From Siphonodentalium dalli (taxonomy: Eukaryota > Mollusca > Scaphopoda > Gadilida > Siphonodentaliidae): a stretch of DNA of 64,000 nucleotides. Below are positions 12,643 to 24,269 of the stretch, one piece after another (position 1 is the first letter of the stretch; the number at the start of each line of letters is the position of its first letter). The notes under the pieces are model-generated. The model worked only from the letters and a program-made list of their open reading frames with translations, did not search any database and was not told where the DNA came from. The translations under genes and the position numbers were made by a program. Where the stretch lies: contig CP136069.1 of NCBI GenBank assembly GCA_032622095.1, positions 9,936,036-10,000,035 of the forward strand, given 5' to 3'.

Positions 12643-12782
12643 GTTACAGGGCGAGTTGTTGCCGGATACGGTGTCATATGAGGCGAAGTGAGATAAATAT
12701 CGGGCGAGGCGCTAGCCGAGCCCGATATTAATCTCGCTGAGCCTCATATGTCACCGTAGCCGGCAACAACGAGCCCTGTAAC
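12643..12782. mobile_element. 140-bp palindromic MITE-like element
   Basis: The arms begin GTTACAGGGC and end GCCCTGTAAC, are each about 65 bp, and are near-complementary with a small centre around 12709-12715. The CATATGA and CCGATATT phrases appear inverted on both sides. No internal gene. Confidence 0.8.
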
Positions 12783-13187
12783 GATTTTATCATGTCACCC
12801 ACATATCATGTTTTCCGTGTGAGAATTTGAATTACTTAAATACGAAGTTGATTACCTGCCAGTAAGTAAATTTGTTGTCTATGGCTATTAACTTATGTAA
12901 CGTCACAGTGACGCGTCATGGGCGTTGAACGTCAACGCACTGAGTCAATGGCTAATCACCAGAAGCAGGACAACAAACTTGAGTTTGATAGTTAATTTAT
13001 GAGTGTTTAGAATTTCTCAAATATATCACATGCAGGTTTTGGTATATGGTACTATGTCTTTAAATTAACAGAACTTGATTTCCGACAGTTATCCCTTTTA
13101 TTGGCGCCAAAATACACCGAAAATATACCCGAGGCGGCAGAGTTCCATGAAAAACAAAATGGCGGACATCGACCCCATATGGGAACC
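12783..13187. other. Non-genic sequence
   Basis: Contains a short CGTCACAGTGACG palindrome near 12900. No gene seen. Confidence 0.35.
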
Positions 13188-13224
13188 TAGCCCGTCCCAT
13201 ATGGATTCCATATGGGACGGGCTA
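13188..13224. repeat. Perfect 37-bp palindrome
   Basis: Arms of 18 bp beginning TAGCCCGTCCCATATGGA around a single central base. It may be a footprint or core of a foldback element. Confidence 0.85.
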
Positions 13225-13760
13225 CAAAGATGACGACCCCATGTCTCCTGATATGCTTCTACCAACGGAGCGTCCTCATTGGTCGATCCAACCAGGTGAC
13301 ATGATAAACACCGATATGGATTTTGGAACGGGTAGATGTGTCCCATTGGCCGGTAATCTTTCGCTAAGGTGTTCTCACACATAAGTACACGAATTATATA
13401 TGAAATAGCAGTCAGCTATGAATTTATCTATTTCTTACAATAAATCATCCGCAAATCTCATTGAAACGTAGTCATTTAACCAACTTTTTGCTTCAGCACT
13501 TGGCTATAACTACGGAATGCCATTCGTTTCACTAACATATGCGTTCTCTCCAGTAAAGACAGATTATGATTAAGAGAGTGAGTAGATTGTTTAGATATTT
13601 CACTACGAGCGATTTAATTTTATATGACTTGTATTTACACGTATATGATACCATAATGTATGCATGTTTCGATACTAGACGAGATCGGCTCTATTCCCGA
13701 CAAGGGCGACAATCGGGACCACTTTTCAAGCTTGATCTGAATTGATGGACATCTCAATGT
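13225..13760. other. Non-genic sequence
   Basis: No supported gene. The open frame that enters from the array at 13761 is a repeat by-product. Confidence 0.4.
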
Positions 13761-14145
13761 GCCATACCGATCGATATATGGCCATTCCGATCGATACATG
13801 GCCATTCCGATCGATACATGGCCATTCCGATCGATACATGGCCATTCCGATCGTTTCATGGCCATTTCGATCGATACATGGCCATTCCGATCGATACATG
13901 GCCCTTCAGATCGATACATGGCCATTCCGATCGATACATGACCATTCCGATCGATACATGACCATTCCGATCGATACATGGCCATTCCGATCGATACATG
14001 ACCATTCCGATCGATATATGGCCATTCCGATCAATACATGGCCATTCCGATCGATACATGGCCATTCCGATCGATACATGGCCATTCCAATCGATACATG
14101 GCCATATCGATACATGGCCATTCCGATCGATACATGACCATACAT
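13761..14145. repeat. 20-bp minisatellite, about 19 copies
   Basis: The unit is CCATTCCGATCGATACATGG, highly uniform, with one shortened unit near 14100. The unit contains two palindromes (ATGGCCAT across the junction and CGATCG), so both strands look alike. Open frames occur in several frames on both strands because no frame contains a stop. They are not genes. Confidence 0.97.
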
Positions 14146-14736
14146 AAGAATTTGTTCACTGAAGCAAGCACCTTTGAAAACAAATGAACCCTAATATTGA
14201 GTCTGTGCCTCTTTAGCTATAACACACAATCACTGTGTATATCCGTCACCGGAAATAATGCAAGAATTTTGCCAATTTTGCCCTCTTGATAGTATGCCAC
14301 TGTTATAATTTTTTGGCATTTTCATTTATACTGCGTAATAATTTTGAAAAAGTCTCTCGCTGAATACGTTCGCTATTCAATGGCTTTGTGGGGATTATCG
14401 ACGATGAGTTGAAAATGTGGTAAAATCAGTGAAATACTGCCTAAGCCTCAACTTTCAGAAGTCAAACCACACGGGCATTGGTTACTGTCATGAAATATAC
14501 TAAAGAAAGAGACATACAATGACTACCGGTACCCACAGTACTATACTGAATTTTATTTAAGATAGAACAAAAACTGAAACGTGTTTGCCAAAAAGGCAAT
14601 GAAAAGAGGTCGCCGTTCAATAGTGACGTCATGTTTGACGTTACAGTTCTAAGAGAAGAACTGTTTGGTGGAAAATCATACCGCGCAGAGCTAGAAACTG
14701 GGGTATGATATAGCAGGTTGAACGTATGTCACTACA
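14146..14736. other. Non-genic sequence
   Basis: No supported gene or repeat. Confidence 0.35.
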
Positions 14737-14812
14737 ATTGCGACCAAAACAGAAACTGATTGTGGGACTCAGCTTCGCGTCGTCCTACAATCAGTTATTT
14801 TGTGATCAAATT
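14737..14812. mobile_element. Short foldback element / stem-loop
   Basis: AACTGATTGTGGGAC (14754) pairs with GTCCTACAATCAGTT (14782). Weaker pairing extends outward through the flanking CCAAAAC and ATTTTGTGATC phrases. Small non-autonomous element or isolated stem-loop. Confidence 0.6.
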
Positions 14813-15096
14813 CTACTGTACACGCCGATGCGCAATGTATGTATTTGTTATATATGGTATACTCTACAACTATTCAGAGGGATTTTATCTTCCTGATGTG
14901 TTCTGGTTTTTAACAATCACGATTTTTCGGTAAAACATAACGGCATATTGTGTAAACAAATGAAATTTTCCTGCACAATTTTCGGTGTCGGATATACACA
15001 GTGACAATGATTTTCAAGTATAAAGACGCTCTGATTTTATCCTTTGAACGGACATGGCGCATTTGAACCTCAAAAATCATGAACATTGTAGTGGGG

Positions 15097-15660
15097 ATAA
15101 TATAGGTTGATCAATACACCAATATATAGAACATCATATGGATCTTAAAGATACGAGCGGCGTTGGCGGTGGGTATGCTGTTAAAATATTCACCTCCGTC
15201 AAAACACCGCTATAAACAGAAAGAATAGTAAAATATAGACAGACCAATAAGAATTATGGCATAAACAGTATGTTATTGTCAAATGCTTGTCCTTTGTTAT
15301 GTAAACAAAAGCAAAAAACGTTACAGAACCTGGCTTTTGTTTAGATCCGGATATGGTAAACATAAAGAGCGTTATTTGTTACTGTGTTCCTTATATGGAA
15401 ATAATAAAGAGCGTTTATATAATTGATGTGTGATTAACCAATATAATTGCACTGTGTTATGTAAACATAATCAACACTTCTGTAACACGATCAGGCTCTT
15501 GTTTACGTACACCATCGTACATGTATGTTTGTCATAATATGAACAAAACTATATATATTTTAATATTCCTTCCGTTGATGGCGATTTGAACACCTATGAA
15601 CATTTCTGCAACGAAAGCCGCCCGTGCCTTTAACAGACGTGTTTATGGTCACATCTAGAT
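15097..15660 (+). repeat. Dispersed repeat, family A, copy 1
   Basis: Closely related over ~550 bp to 47062-47640. Both contain GGTATGCTGTTAAAATATTCACCTCCGTC-like sequence, a GTTATGTAAACAAAAGCA block, the paired AAAGAGCG motif and a CGCCCGTGC block near the end. The head (GATAATATAGGTTGAT) also occurs alone at 54205-54220. No open frame is conserved; identity unknown. Confidence 0.8.
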
Positions 15661-15919
15661 AGAGCTACATGTAATACTTGCTCATGTTAGCAACACAATG
15701 TGAAATGTGGAGTGTTATCACTTCAATTCCATGTTATCCATCTTAATTGCAAGCTGTTTTGAAATATCAATTTCTGGTGAGGGGATGGAAACAGTAATCG
15801 AATTATCACATCGATGACTCAAAAATTGCTTTTTAACTGTAAACAAACAGGCGAAAAGGTCAACGAGGAACCGCAACAGCCGTTGTACTTTTAGGAATAG
15901 GTTCAGGCGTGTATGAATT

Positions 15920-16114
15920 ATGGCCGTTAAAAGTGAGGAGGTATTCCAACAAGTGAACTCCCTTGTAACTTACTATATCAATAGCGACGCGTTTGTTAAA
16001 GTGGAGAATTTATATATTTTTTATCGACATGCCTATGTGGCTAAATCCCTATATAGAAAGATATACAAATGGGGCTTCGATGTCAAAAAGCATTATCCCA
16101 ACCGATTTCATTAG
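15920..16114 (+). CDS. Small hypothetical ORF, 64 codons
   Basis: A complete frame starting ATG (MAVKSEEVFQQ...) and ending at a stop after ...YPNRFH lies 260 bp downstream of family A copy 1. Its composition, with charged and aromatic residues and no low complexity, is protein-like. The length is unremarkable for AT-rich DNA, and no domain, signal peptide or membrane segment is evident. It could equally be an orphan first exon or chance. Confidence 0.25.
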   Translation: MAVKSEEVFQQVNSLVTYYINSDAFVKVENLYIFYRHAYVAKSLYRKIYKWGFDVKKHYPNRFH

Positions 16115-16367
16115 CTGGTTTACGTTGAAGGAAGCTAAAGATCATGGTGAAATCTATATTTGAAATTCAATGTGTGGTGATTGAGGGTGCAAACAAGATA
16201 GAGTAACCATTTTTCTTATAGGCACGCTATTGTTATGCTCTGAGGGTTTCCATGCGGATTTCTGTTATAATAATAATGCCCTTAGAAATGTCTCGCAGAT
16301 ATATATGTTAAGAAAAACCTAATCTATATACAATTTATGGTAAGAGAAACACAATCTGTCACAAATT

Positions 16368-18727
16368 AGAATAAATTCATTCTCATGTGATATATCCATA
16401 AACAATGTTAGAATAAATTCAGTCTAAGATGATATATCAATCCACAATGTTATAATAAATTCAGTCTAATATGATATATCCATCCACAATGTAAGAATAA
16501 ATTCAGTCTAATATGATATATCCATCCACAATGTAAGAATAAATTCAGTCTAATATGATATATCCATCCACAATGTAAGAATAAATTCAGTCTAAGGTGA
16601 TATATCCATCCACAATGTTAGAATAAATTCAGTCTAAGGTGATATATCCACCCACAATGTTAGAATCAATTCAGTCTAATGTGATATATCCATCCACAGT
16701 GTTAGAATAAATTCAGTCTAATGTGATATATCCATCCACAATGTAATAATAAATTCAGTTTAATGTGATATATTCATCCACAATGTTAGAATAAATTCAG
16801 TATAATGTGATATATTCATCCACAGTGTTAGAATAAATTCAGTCTAAGTTGATATATTCATCCACAATGTTAGAATAAATTCAGTCTAATGTGATATATC
16901 CATCCACAATGTAAGAATAAATTCAGTCTAATGTGATATATCCACACACAATGTTAGAATAAATTCAGTCTAAGGTGATATATCCACCCACAATGTTAGA
17001 ATAAATTCAGTCTAATGTGATATATCCATCTACAGTGTTAGAATAAATTCAGTCTAAGGTGATATATTCATTCATAATGTTAGAATAAATTCAGTCTAAG
17101 GTGATATATCCATACACAATGTTCGAATAAATTCAGTCTAATGTCATACATCCATACGCAATGTTAGAATAAATTCAGTCTAAGTTGATATATTCTTCCA
17201 CAATGTTAGAATAAATTCAGTCTAAGGTGATATATTCATCCACAATGTTAGAATAAATTCAGCCTAAGGTGATATATTCATCCACATTGTTAGAACAAAT
17301 TCAGTCTAATGTGATATATTCATCCACAATGTTAGAATAAATTCAGTCTAAGTTGATATATTCATCCACAATGTTAGAATACATTTAGTCTAAGGTGATA
17401 TAGTCATCCACACTGTTAGAATAAATTCAGTCTAATGTGATATATCCATCCACAGTGTTAGAATAAATTCAGTTTAAGGTGATATATCATACACAATGTT
17501 ACAATAAATTCAGTCTAATGTGATATATCCATCCACAATGTTATAATAAATTCAGTCTAGGATGATATATCCATCCACAATGTTAGAATAAATTCAGTCT
17601 AATGTGATATATTCATCCACAGTGTTAGAATAAATTCAGTCTAAGTTGATATATTCATCCACAATGTTAGAATAAATTCAGTCTAATGTGATATATCCAT
17701 CCACAATGTAATAATAAACTCAGTTTAATGTGATATATCCATCCACAATGTTTGAATAAATTCAGTCTAATGTGATATATCCATCCACAGTGTTAGAATA
17801 AATTCAGTCTAATGTGATATATCCATCCACAATGTTATAATAAATTAAGTCTAAGGTGATATATCCATCCACAATGTAATAATAAATTCAGTTTGATGTG
17901 ATATATCCATCCACAATGTTAGAATAAATTCAGTCCAATGTGATATATCCATCCACAGTGTTAGAATAAATTCAGTCTAATGTGATATATCCATCCACAG
18001 TGTTAGAATAAATTCAGTTTAATGTGATAGATCCATCCACAATGTTAGAATAAATTCAGTCTAATGTGATATATCCATCCACAATGTTAGAATAAATTCA
18101 GTCTAATGTGATATATCCATCCACAGTGTTAGAATAAATTCAGTCTAATGTGATAGATCCATCCACAATGTTAGAATAAATTCAGTCTAATGTGATACAT
18201 CCATCCACAATGTTAGAATACATTCAGTCTAATGTGATATATCCATCCACAGTGTTAGAATAAATTCAGTCTAAGATGATATATCCATCCACAATGTTAG
18301 AATAAATTCAGTCTAATGTGATATATTCATCCACAGTGTTAGAATAAATTCAGTCTAAGTTGATATATTCATCCACAATGTTAGAATAAATTTAGTCTAA
18401 GGTGATATATTCATCCACACTGTTAGAATAAATTCAGTCTAATGTGATATATCCATCCACAGTGTTAGAATAAATTCAGTTTAAGGTGATATATCATACA
18501 CACTGTTACAATAAATTCAGTCTAATGTGATATATCCATACACAATGTTACAATAAATTCAGTCTAATGTGATATATCCATACACAATGTTAGAATAAAT
18601 TCAGTCTAAGGTGATATATCCATACACAATGTTAGAATAAATTCAGAATGGTTCAGTCTAAGGTGATATATCCATCCACAATGTTAGAATACATTCAGTC
18701 TAAGGTGATATATCCATTCACAATGTT
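16368..18727 (+). repeat. 42-bp satellite, about 56 copies
   Basis: The unit reads AATAAATTCAGTCTAATGTG then ATATATCCATCCACAATGTTAG and is tandem over 2.35 kb. Successive units vary at a few fixed positions (AATGTG/AAGGTG, CCATCC/TCATCC, AATGTTAG/AGTGTTAG), and runs of the same variants recur, showing block duplication. The right end stops at a candidate exon boundary at 18722. Confidence 0.97.
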
Positions 18728-18807
18728 TCTGATGATATTTTCTTTCTCTTTGATGACTTCCTTCATCTGTTGGCTTATTTCCTTGATTCGGTCCTGCGCT
18801 TTTCCCT
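18722..18807 (-). CDS. Candidate internal exon (coiled-coil-like), host gene unknown
   Basis: On the minus strand a splice acceptor (TTTTAATTTTTAG) precedes an open 86-nt segment. Reading from its third base it encodes GKAQDRIKEISQQMKEVIKE then KENIIRN, a highly charged Lys/Glu-rich, helix-like run. It ends in frame at a possible donor (ATT|GTGAAT) that coincides with the first satellite unit. It has a phase-1 start and phase-0 end. Continuing past the donor meets a stop within a few codons. No family is recognised. It may be 3' of the exon pair at 30-32.5 kb, but intervening exons were not found. Confidence 0.4.
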
Positions 18808-18908
18808 CTAAAAATTAAAAGATTGTCAACAAATTAATATCGTAACGCGAAAAAGGATCAGAATCACAAACATTACTAACTGCGAGCGAACCTGTTTACA
18901 AACAGGAA

Positions 18909-18948
18909 AACTGACGATTCATTAGGACGACGGACAGATGATGCATTA
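18909..18948 (+). repeat. Solitary ~1.5 units of the 24-bp minisatellite
   Basis: GACGATTCATTAGGACGACG followed by GACAGATGATGCATTA is almost identical to the unit amplified 3.9 kb away at 22809-23500. Confidence 0.8.
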
Positions 18949-19049
18949 CGCCACTAGGTGGTGTAGGCTGTTTTTCAGTTTTTGATAATCTATGGAGCAG
19001 TGAGCGAATATATTGTTGGAGAATAGGTTTTTGTACCTTGCTCATTCGT

Positions 19050-20025
19050 ACCGATAGAATCACGTAAATGCTGAAATTGTAAAGTTAACGCCACCGTAAA
19101 TAATATGTTCTTGAAAATATAACTCAAAGATATGTGCCAAGACAACCCCAGGGACATAACTTTCAACCCGGGAAGAAAACAGACAATCTCTAAGTCGCGG
19201 GGGCCGCTCGATTACCACACATATCAGCGCCACTGTCGGCTACATCTAGATTGCAAAGTACTGGACATCAAAACAGATTAGCGGACATCCATGCGGTACC
19301 CATGTCCGACACATACATAGGAGGATAATTGGGAAGTAAACAGAACGATTTTGGGATTAGCGAGACCAGATACTTCGCCAGGAAAAGCCACTGAAACCTA
19401 ACGCAGCGTGATGGATAGGAAGAAGGGTCTAAAGAGCACACAGGAAAACTACCCCGCCTGGTTAGCCTAGGAACGCCCCAATTAACGTACCATGAAATGC
19501 GAACCGAGCCGGAATAATACCGTCCCTGTATTTGAACGCGGACCAATCGAGACCCGACAACCAATTCTAACCGACTACCCAGCAGTTACAAAGAATTCTC
19601 GGACGCCAAGAAGACAGCTAGGATCTCTAGCCGGAAGCATGGATAGGAATGCAAGGTAATACATTATGATCTTGCATTCCTAACAACACACCACTGATGC
19701 GCCGACGGAAGAAGAAGAGCAGACGACAGGAAGATAAACTCAACCGGAACTCAACCGAGTAGACGGCAAGCAGACACGCCCAACCTATGAAGACGGGAGA
19801 AGACCCTAAACCGAGCAGACGACAGGAAGACAAACTCAACTAGGAGGAACCCAGATGCCGAAGATTGAACATTATTGACTTTGTTATAATTAAATAATCA
19901 AACCGTTCTTATAGTCTTAAGAGTTATATGTACCCGTATTGGCACACATACCGATAGAGTCAGGACAGGCTGAAATTGTAAACTTAAAGTCACCGGTGTA
20001 ATAATATGTTCTTGAAAATACAAAT
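19050..20025 (+). repeat. Pair of ~65-bp direct repeats flanking ~0.84 kb
   Basis: 19050-19115 and 19950-20020 share CCGATAGA, GCTGAAATTGTAAA and AATATGTTCTTGAAAATA. Between them, GAGCAGACGACAGGAAGA occurs twice (19714 and 19813), so there is also an internal ~99-bp tandem duplication. No integrase, primer-binding site or polypurine tract is recognised, so calling these LTRs is not supported. Minus-strand open frames here look non-coding. Confidence 0.5.
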
Positions 20026-20766
20026 AATCTGATCGCCTGAAAATAAATAATGTATAACACATTGGGAACCCCTGGTGTAGTGAAGTGAATTATGTGTAAT
20101 TTTAATTGGAGCGCGCATGTCTGTTCTGTTGCAGACTTGGATTAACCGCCATCTTTTATTTTCTGGTCATCAAGTCAAAATTGTATCGTATACACAATGT
20201 GTTTGTACCGATGGATGTATCGCGACTCGACTCGTTTTCGTGGTCATATAGGCCCTATATAACCTATGATCACGAACACGAGCAGTGTCGCGATATCTGA
20301 TAGAATTCCAGGAATTGTACATTCACTTCCAATAGTATAGATTCACTGGAATCTGCCGCGGAAATCCCAAAATTGTAAGCTTCTTTCATTTTCAATAGGA
20401 TTTTCCACTTTCACTTTTCACTTTTACCACGCAAAGCGACCTTAGTTGACACATATATATGGCACACTGGCTGAGTCCATGACAAATAGTTTATGTAGAA
20501 TGCTTCTTTCGTTTAATTAAAGCTCACCTCGTTAAAACGCATGTCAATCGTATTTGTTTACAAATTGCATTGGGTGCGACGATTTGCAGTAGGTCCCGAT
20601 TTGTGGAGGTCACTTTGCGGAAGTCCCCGAATTCGCGGAGGTCCCCTAAAATGGGCGATATATATAGATTTTAATGAGGGAACGGGTGCGAAAATGTCAA
20701 TTGATACGCATCTTAAACAAATAACGACACGATCATCATAATAGAGGTCTGTTCTATCAATTTATT
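20026..20766. other. Non-genic sequence
   Basis: No supported gene. A short repetition of GGAGGTC/GAAGTCCCC-like phrases lies near 20590-20650. Confidence 0.35.
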
Positions 20767-20847
20767 TTTGATTTGCACCAAGTGAACTCGGCGCATATAT
20801 AATTGAATCAATTATATATGCGCCGAGTTCACTTGGTGCAAATCAAA
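20767..20847. repeat. Perfect 81-bp palindrome
   Basis: Two 40-bp arms, starting TTTGATTTGCACCAAGTGAA, are perfectly complementary around one central base. It can extrude as a cruciform; likely a recent foldback element. Confidence 0.9.
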
Positions 20848-20930
20848 CGGCGATAAATATTCTCGTGTACCTGACGGACTCCGTAAAGTTGTGAATAAGA
20901 TGAATATTTATTAGATGTTATTTAACAAGT

Positions 20931-20963
20931 CATTAGTTAGCGCCTATATTAGCGCTAACTTAT
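20931..20963. repeat. Short hairpin
   Basis: AGTTAGCGC and GCGCTAACT enclose an 8-base loop, followed by a highly AT-rich tract (20970-21010). Confidence 0.6.
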
Positions 20964-21034
20964 GAATAATATTTTATATTATAATTATATTATAATTTAT
21001 ATTTATGGCTAATAATATGATCTTGGTGGCGTTA

Positions 21035-21259
21035 CCATTTCTGACTATGGTTTTCTTGTTAAGCTAGCCACACATGCTTGCGTATGCGTATGGTGCGTTG
21101 CGTTATTTTTATCGCATGCGATTGTCGGATGGAAAATGCCCGTGCATTTCTACTTGATTTTCCATCCGACAATCGCATGCGATAACAATAACGCAACGCA
21201 CCATACGCATACGCAAACATGTGTGGCTAGCTTAACAAGAAAACCATAGTCAGAAATGG
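21035..21259. mobile_element. 225-bp palindromic MITE-like element
   Basis: Arms of about 100 bp begin CCATTTCTGACTATGG and end with its complement at 21259, enclosing a ~22-base loop. The arms are almost perfect apart from TTATTTTTATC against GATAACAATAA. The inner arm includes CGTATGCGTATGGTGCGTTG. A 30-base fragment of the arm occurs at 22779-22808 beside the 24-bp array. Confidence 0.9.
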
Positions 21260-22778
21260 AAACTGAATTGGTTATAAATGACCGTTACTGTTTAGTGCTC
21301 AGACAATCCCAACTGAAGGTGACGCTATTCTCATTGAATTTCCGAACTTCATCTTGGGTCTTTACTGCTCATCAAGACTAAACTAAAATACTAATTGTAT
21401 ACTGTTATCGCTTACAAATAGATGAACTTAAATAATGTGATGCATTCAGATGCATTGGGAAATGACATTCTTCAATGTCTTCAAAGTTCAAACTAAACGT
21501 AAAACCAAGAATAAAATCTGACTGAGACTATACTGCAGACTCATGCACAAATGTACATATGGTTGAGTTCTAATCATGCAAAATGTGTTTACGGATGGAA
21601 CAAGGCCGGTAACTCTGGTATGAATGGACAGGGGAAACCTGTGATATGCAGTAATACATGTATGTGCATACATCCTTCCTCTATCATTCTGGTCTATCAC
21701 CACAAAATTCGACAACCGACACTTCAACTTATATTGCAAAAAACATTGTACGGACTGAATTGCATGAAGTCGAACAGCGCCCATGACGCTGGTAGGCATT
21801 GGTGCTCACAACCCGTGATTATTATGCATATTCGTTCCCCATTTCTGGTCCTTCAGCATGCCATAGAGCATCAAAATATGACAATCGACTCTTGCGTTAT
21901 AATGCAAAATGTTTGTACGGACGCACGGATGGCTCGAGACGTCAGCCATATACCCGCCGACTAATATCGGGGGTATAATAACCATATATCTATGTGAATA
22001 CCTAACCAAAAACAATTCCCCTCTCCCACCCCACCCCGGTGGATAAGCCTAAAGAGTTCTTTGGTCATGCATAAATAATTGTAGAACCCCTGACCTGTTT
22101 ACCACTATTTACACTGATCAGTGTTCTCTGTCAGACACAACACACTCGATATATTAATTAAGGCTATAATGGGGTCTATGGCGATTTGTGACATAAAGTG
22201 TACATACACTATATGCTTTATTATTGTTGTTAGATACTGAAAACACCAGGAAAAACATGGAAATCGTTTATTTTTCGTTTTTATGATCTGTGTTTACCAA
22301 TTAAGCATGTTATTGCTTGAGTCTTAATTTTACACAGCAAGAGTTTGCACCAAAAAGGATAGTGGAATGGGATTGAAAGGCAGTTAACACTGTTATTGAA
22401 GAACGGCTAAAAAAAACTCTGAAATTTTGATAAAAACATGAGAAAGGGGGTGAGTCCCCAAAATTTGGATGAAAATAAATGCACAAATGGGGTGGTGGGT
22501 CCCTCGGGGTCGGGACAAAAAAACTTGTTGGGCCCTGTATGTGCAATTTTTTTCCAGACCCCCCTGAGAATTAAGATCGTTTATTTCTTAACCTCCTATG
22601 GTAATGATACACAGCAACAATCACTAACAATTCCCTCTCCTGTAAATCCATGGTGAAGTGACTGAAACGATCACTATCGGACAACGTTCGCATGACCCCA
22701 ACGGAACGATAACTCAAACATGTGTGGGTACTTTCGCACGACGAACGGATCCGATGAACGGATCCGATTATTTTCGCT
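21260..22778. other. Non-genic sequence with a degraded duplication
   Basis: Two weakly similar ~185-bp stretches (near 21690-21760 and 21845-21920) share TTCTGGTC.. and ..TGTACGGAC phrases. Open frames on both strands show no domain. Confidence 0.35.
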
Positions 22779-22808
22779 AACGCATACGCAAGCATGTGTG
22801 GATAGCTT
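22779..22808 (+). repeat. Fragment of the 225-bp palindrome arm
   Basis: ACGCATACGCAAGCATGTGT followed by GGATAGCTTTA matches 21208-21240 and directly precedes the first unit of the 24-bp array. Confidence 0.7.
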
Positions 22809-23500
22809 TAGGACGACGGACAGACGATTTATTAGGACGACGGACAGACGATTCATTAGGACGACGGACAGACGATTCATTAGGACGACGGACAGACGAT
22901 TCATTAGGACGACGGACAGACGATTCATTAGGACGACGGACAGACGATTCATTAGGACGACGGACAGACGATTCATTAGGACGACGGACAGACGATTCAT
23001 TAGGACGACGGACAGACGATTCATTAGGACGACGGACAGACGATTCATTAGGACGACGGACAGACGATTCATTAGGACGACGGACGGATGATTCATTGGG
23101 ACGACGGACAGACGATTCATTAGGACGACGGTCAGACGATTCATTAGGACAGACGATTCATTAGGACGACGGACAGATGATTCATTAGGACGACGGACAG
23201 ACGATTCATTAGGACGACGGACAGACGATTCATTAGGACGACGGACAGACGATTCATTAGGACGACGGACAGACGATTCATTAGGACGACGGACGGATGA
23301 TTCATTGGGACGACGGACGGACGATTCATTAGGACGACGGTCAGACGATTCATTAGGACGACGGACAGACGATTCATTAGGACGACGGACAGACGATTCA
23401 TTAGGACGACGGACAGACGATTCATTAGGATGACGGACGGATGATTCATTAGGACGACGGTCAGACGATTCATTAGGACGACGGTCAGACGATTCATTAT
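22809..23500 (+). repeat. 24-bp minisatellite, about 29 copies
   Basis: The unit starts GGACGACGGACAGACG and ends ATTCATTA. Because 24 is divisible by three and the unit has no stop in several frames, long open frames on both strands (e.g. repeated VVLMNRLS on the minus strand) are artefacts. A few units carry shared variants (GGATGATTCATTGG; GGTCAGACG), and one truncated unit lies near 23148, indicating block duplication of about 200 bp. Confidence 0.97.
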
Positions 23501-24269
23501 GTTGTGTGTCAAATTACAAGTTCTTAGAAACAATGGCGTCGACATTAGCTACGCATGCGTGTAACTTACACTTGGCTGTAAAGGTCGCGAGCTTTTACGA
23601 CGATAAACCTATACACGTTTTAGATATAGACCCAACGTCTAGCGAATCTTGTGCATAGCATTCCGGCGGTGATGACAAGTCGTCACCAAACTGACCACAT
23701 ATATGTATATCACAGGGGCATATCATTATCTGGATACTGTACACAAAATCCGGACATTTATGGGACCATCTCCTTTTATACTCAATAGAATATATGCAAC
23801 AAATGAATGAATGTGAGCCATATATTAGTGCAAAATACACTGATATGTATATGCATGATGCAAACATGAAAATGAATAGGAATTCATTTAGACCCCATAT
23901 AAATGTTCATGTGTACATTTCTAAATTTAAATGATTTTTCCTAAATTGAGAAAATGTTTTTGATGCTGCAGCAATGTCCGTGTGACTATAATACGGTACT
24001 TTTCTTGTCTCACCAACGACTAAATTAAGACACCGCGTGTTATATTATATCGGCTCTTGACGAGCCAAATTTGGAGTTATCTATATAAACCTCGCAACTA
24101 TGTACTGTACACATTCTAAACGAGGAACCAAATCTTGAAGGAAAACATTTCCTACTTGCTAAAGTGAAGTAGGCCATTCAGTGTTTCTAGAACTGCGATT
24201 TGGCATTGTATAGTACTTGGTACAGGATTATGTATTTTCCTTCAACATGATTAAAACAATATGGAATTT
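23501..24269. other. Non-genic sequence
   Basis: No supported gene or repeat. Confidence 0.35.

Noticed and set aside
13635-14145. Overlapping frames on both strands at the 20-bp array
   Set aside because: The 20-bp unit has no stop in any frame used; pure repeat translation.
16368-18727. CRISPR array
   Set aside because: Units are contiguous with no unique spacers, the genome is eukaryotic, and there are no cas genes.
19050-20025. LTR retrotransposon
   Set aside because: Direct repeats are short, and no primer-binding site, polypurine tract or gag/pol frame is visible.
22674-23545. Open frames of 120-156 codons on both strands
   Set aside because: Product of a 24-bp unit lacking stops; no non-repeat coding flank.
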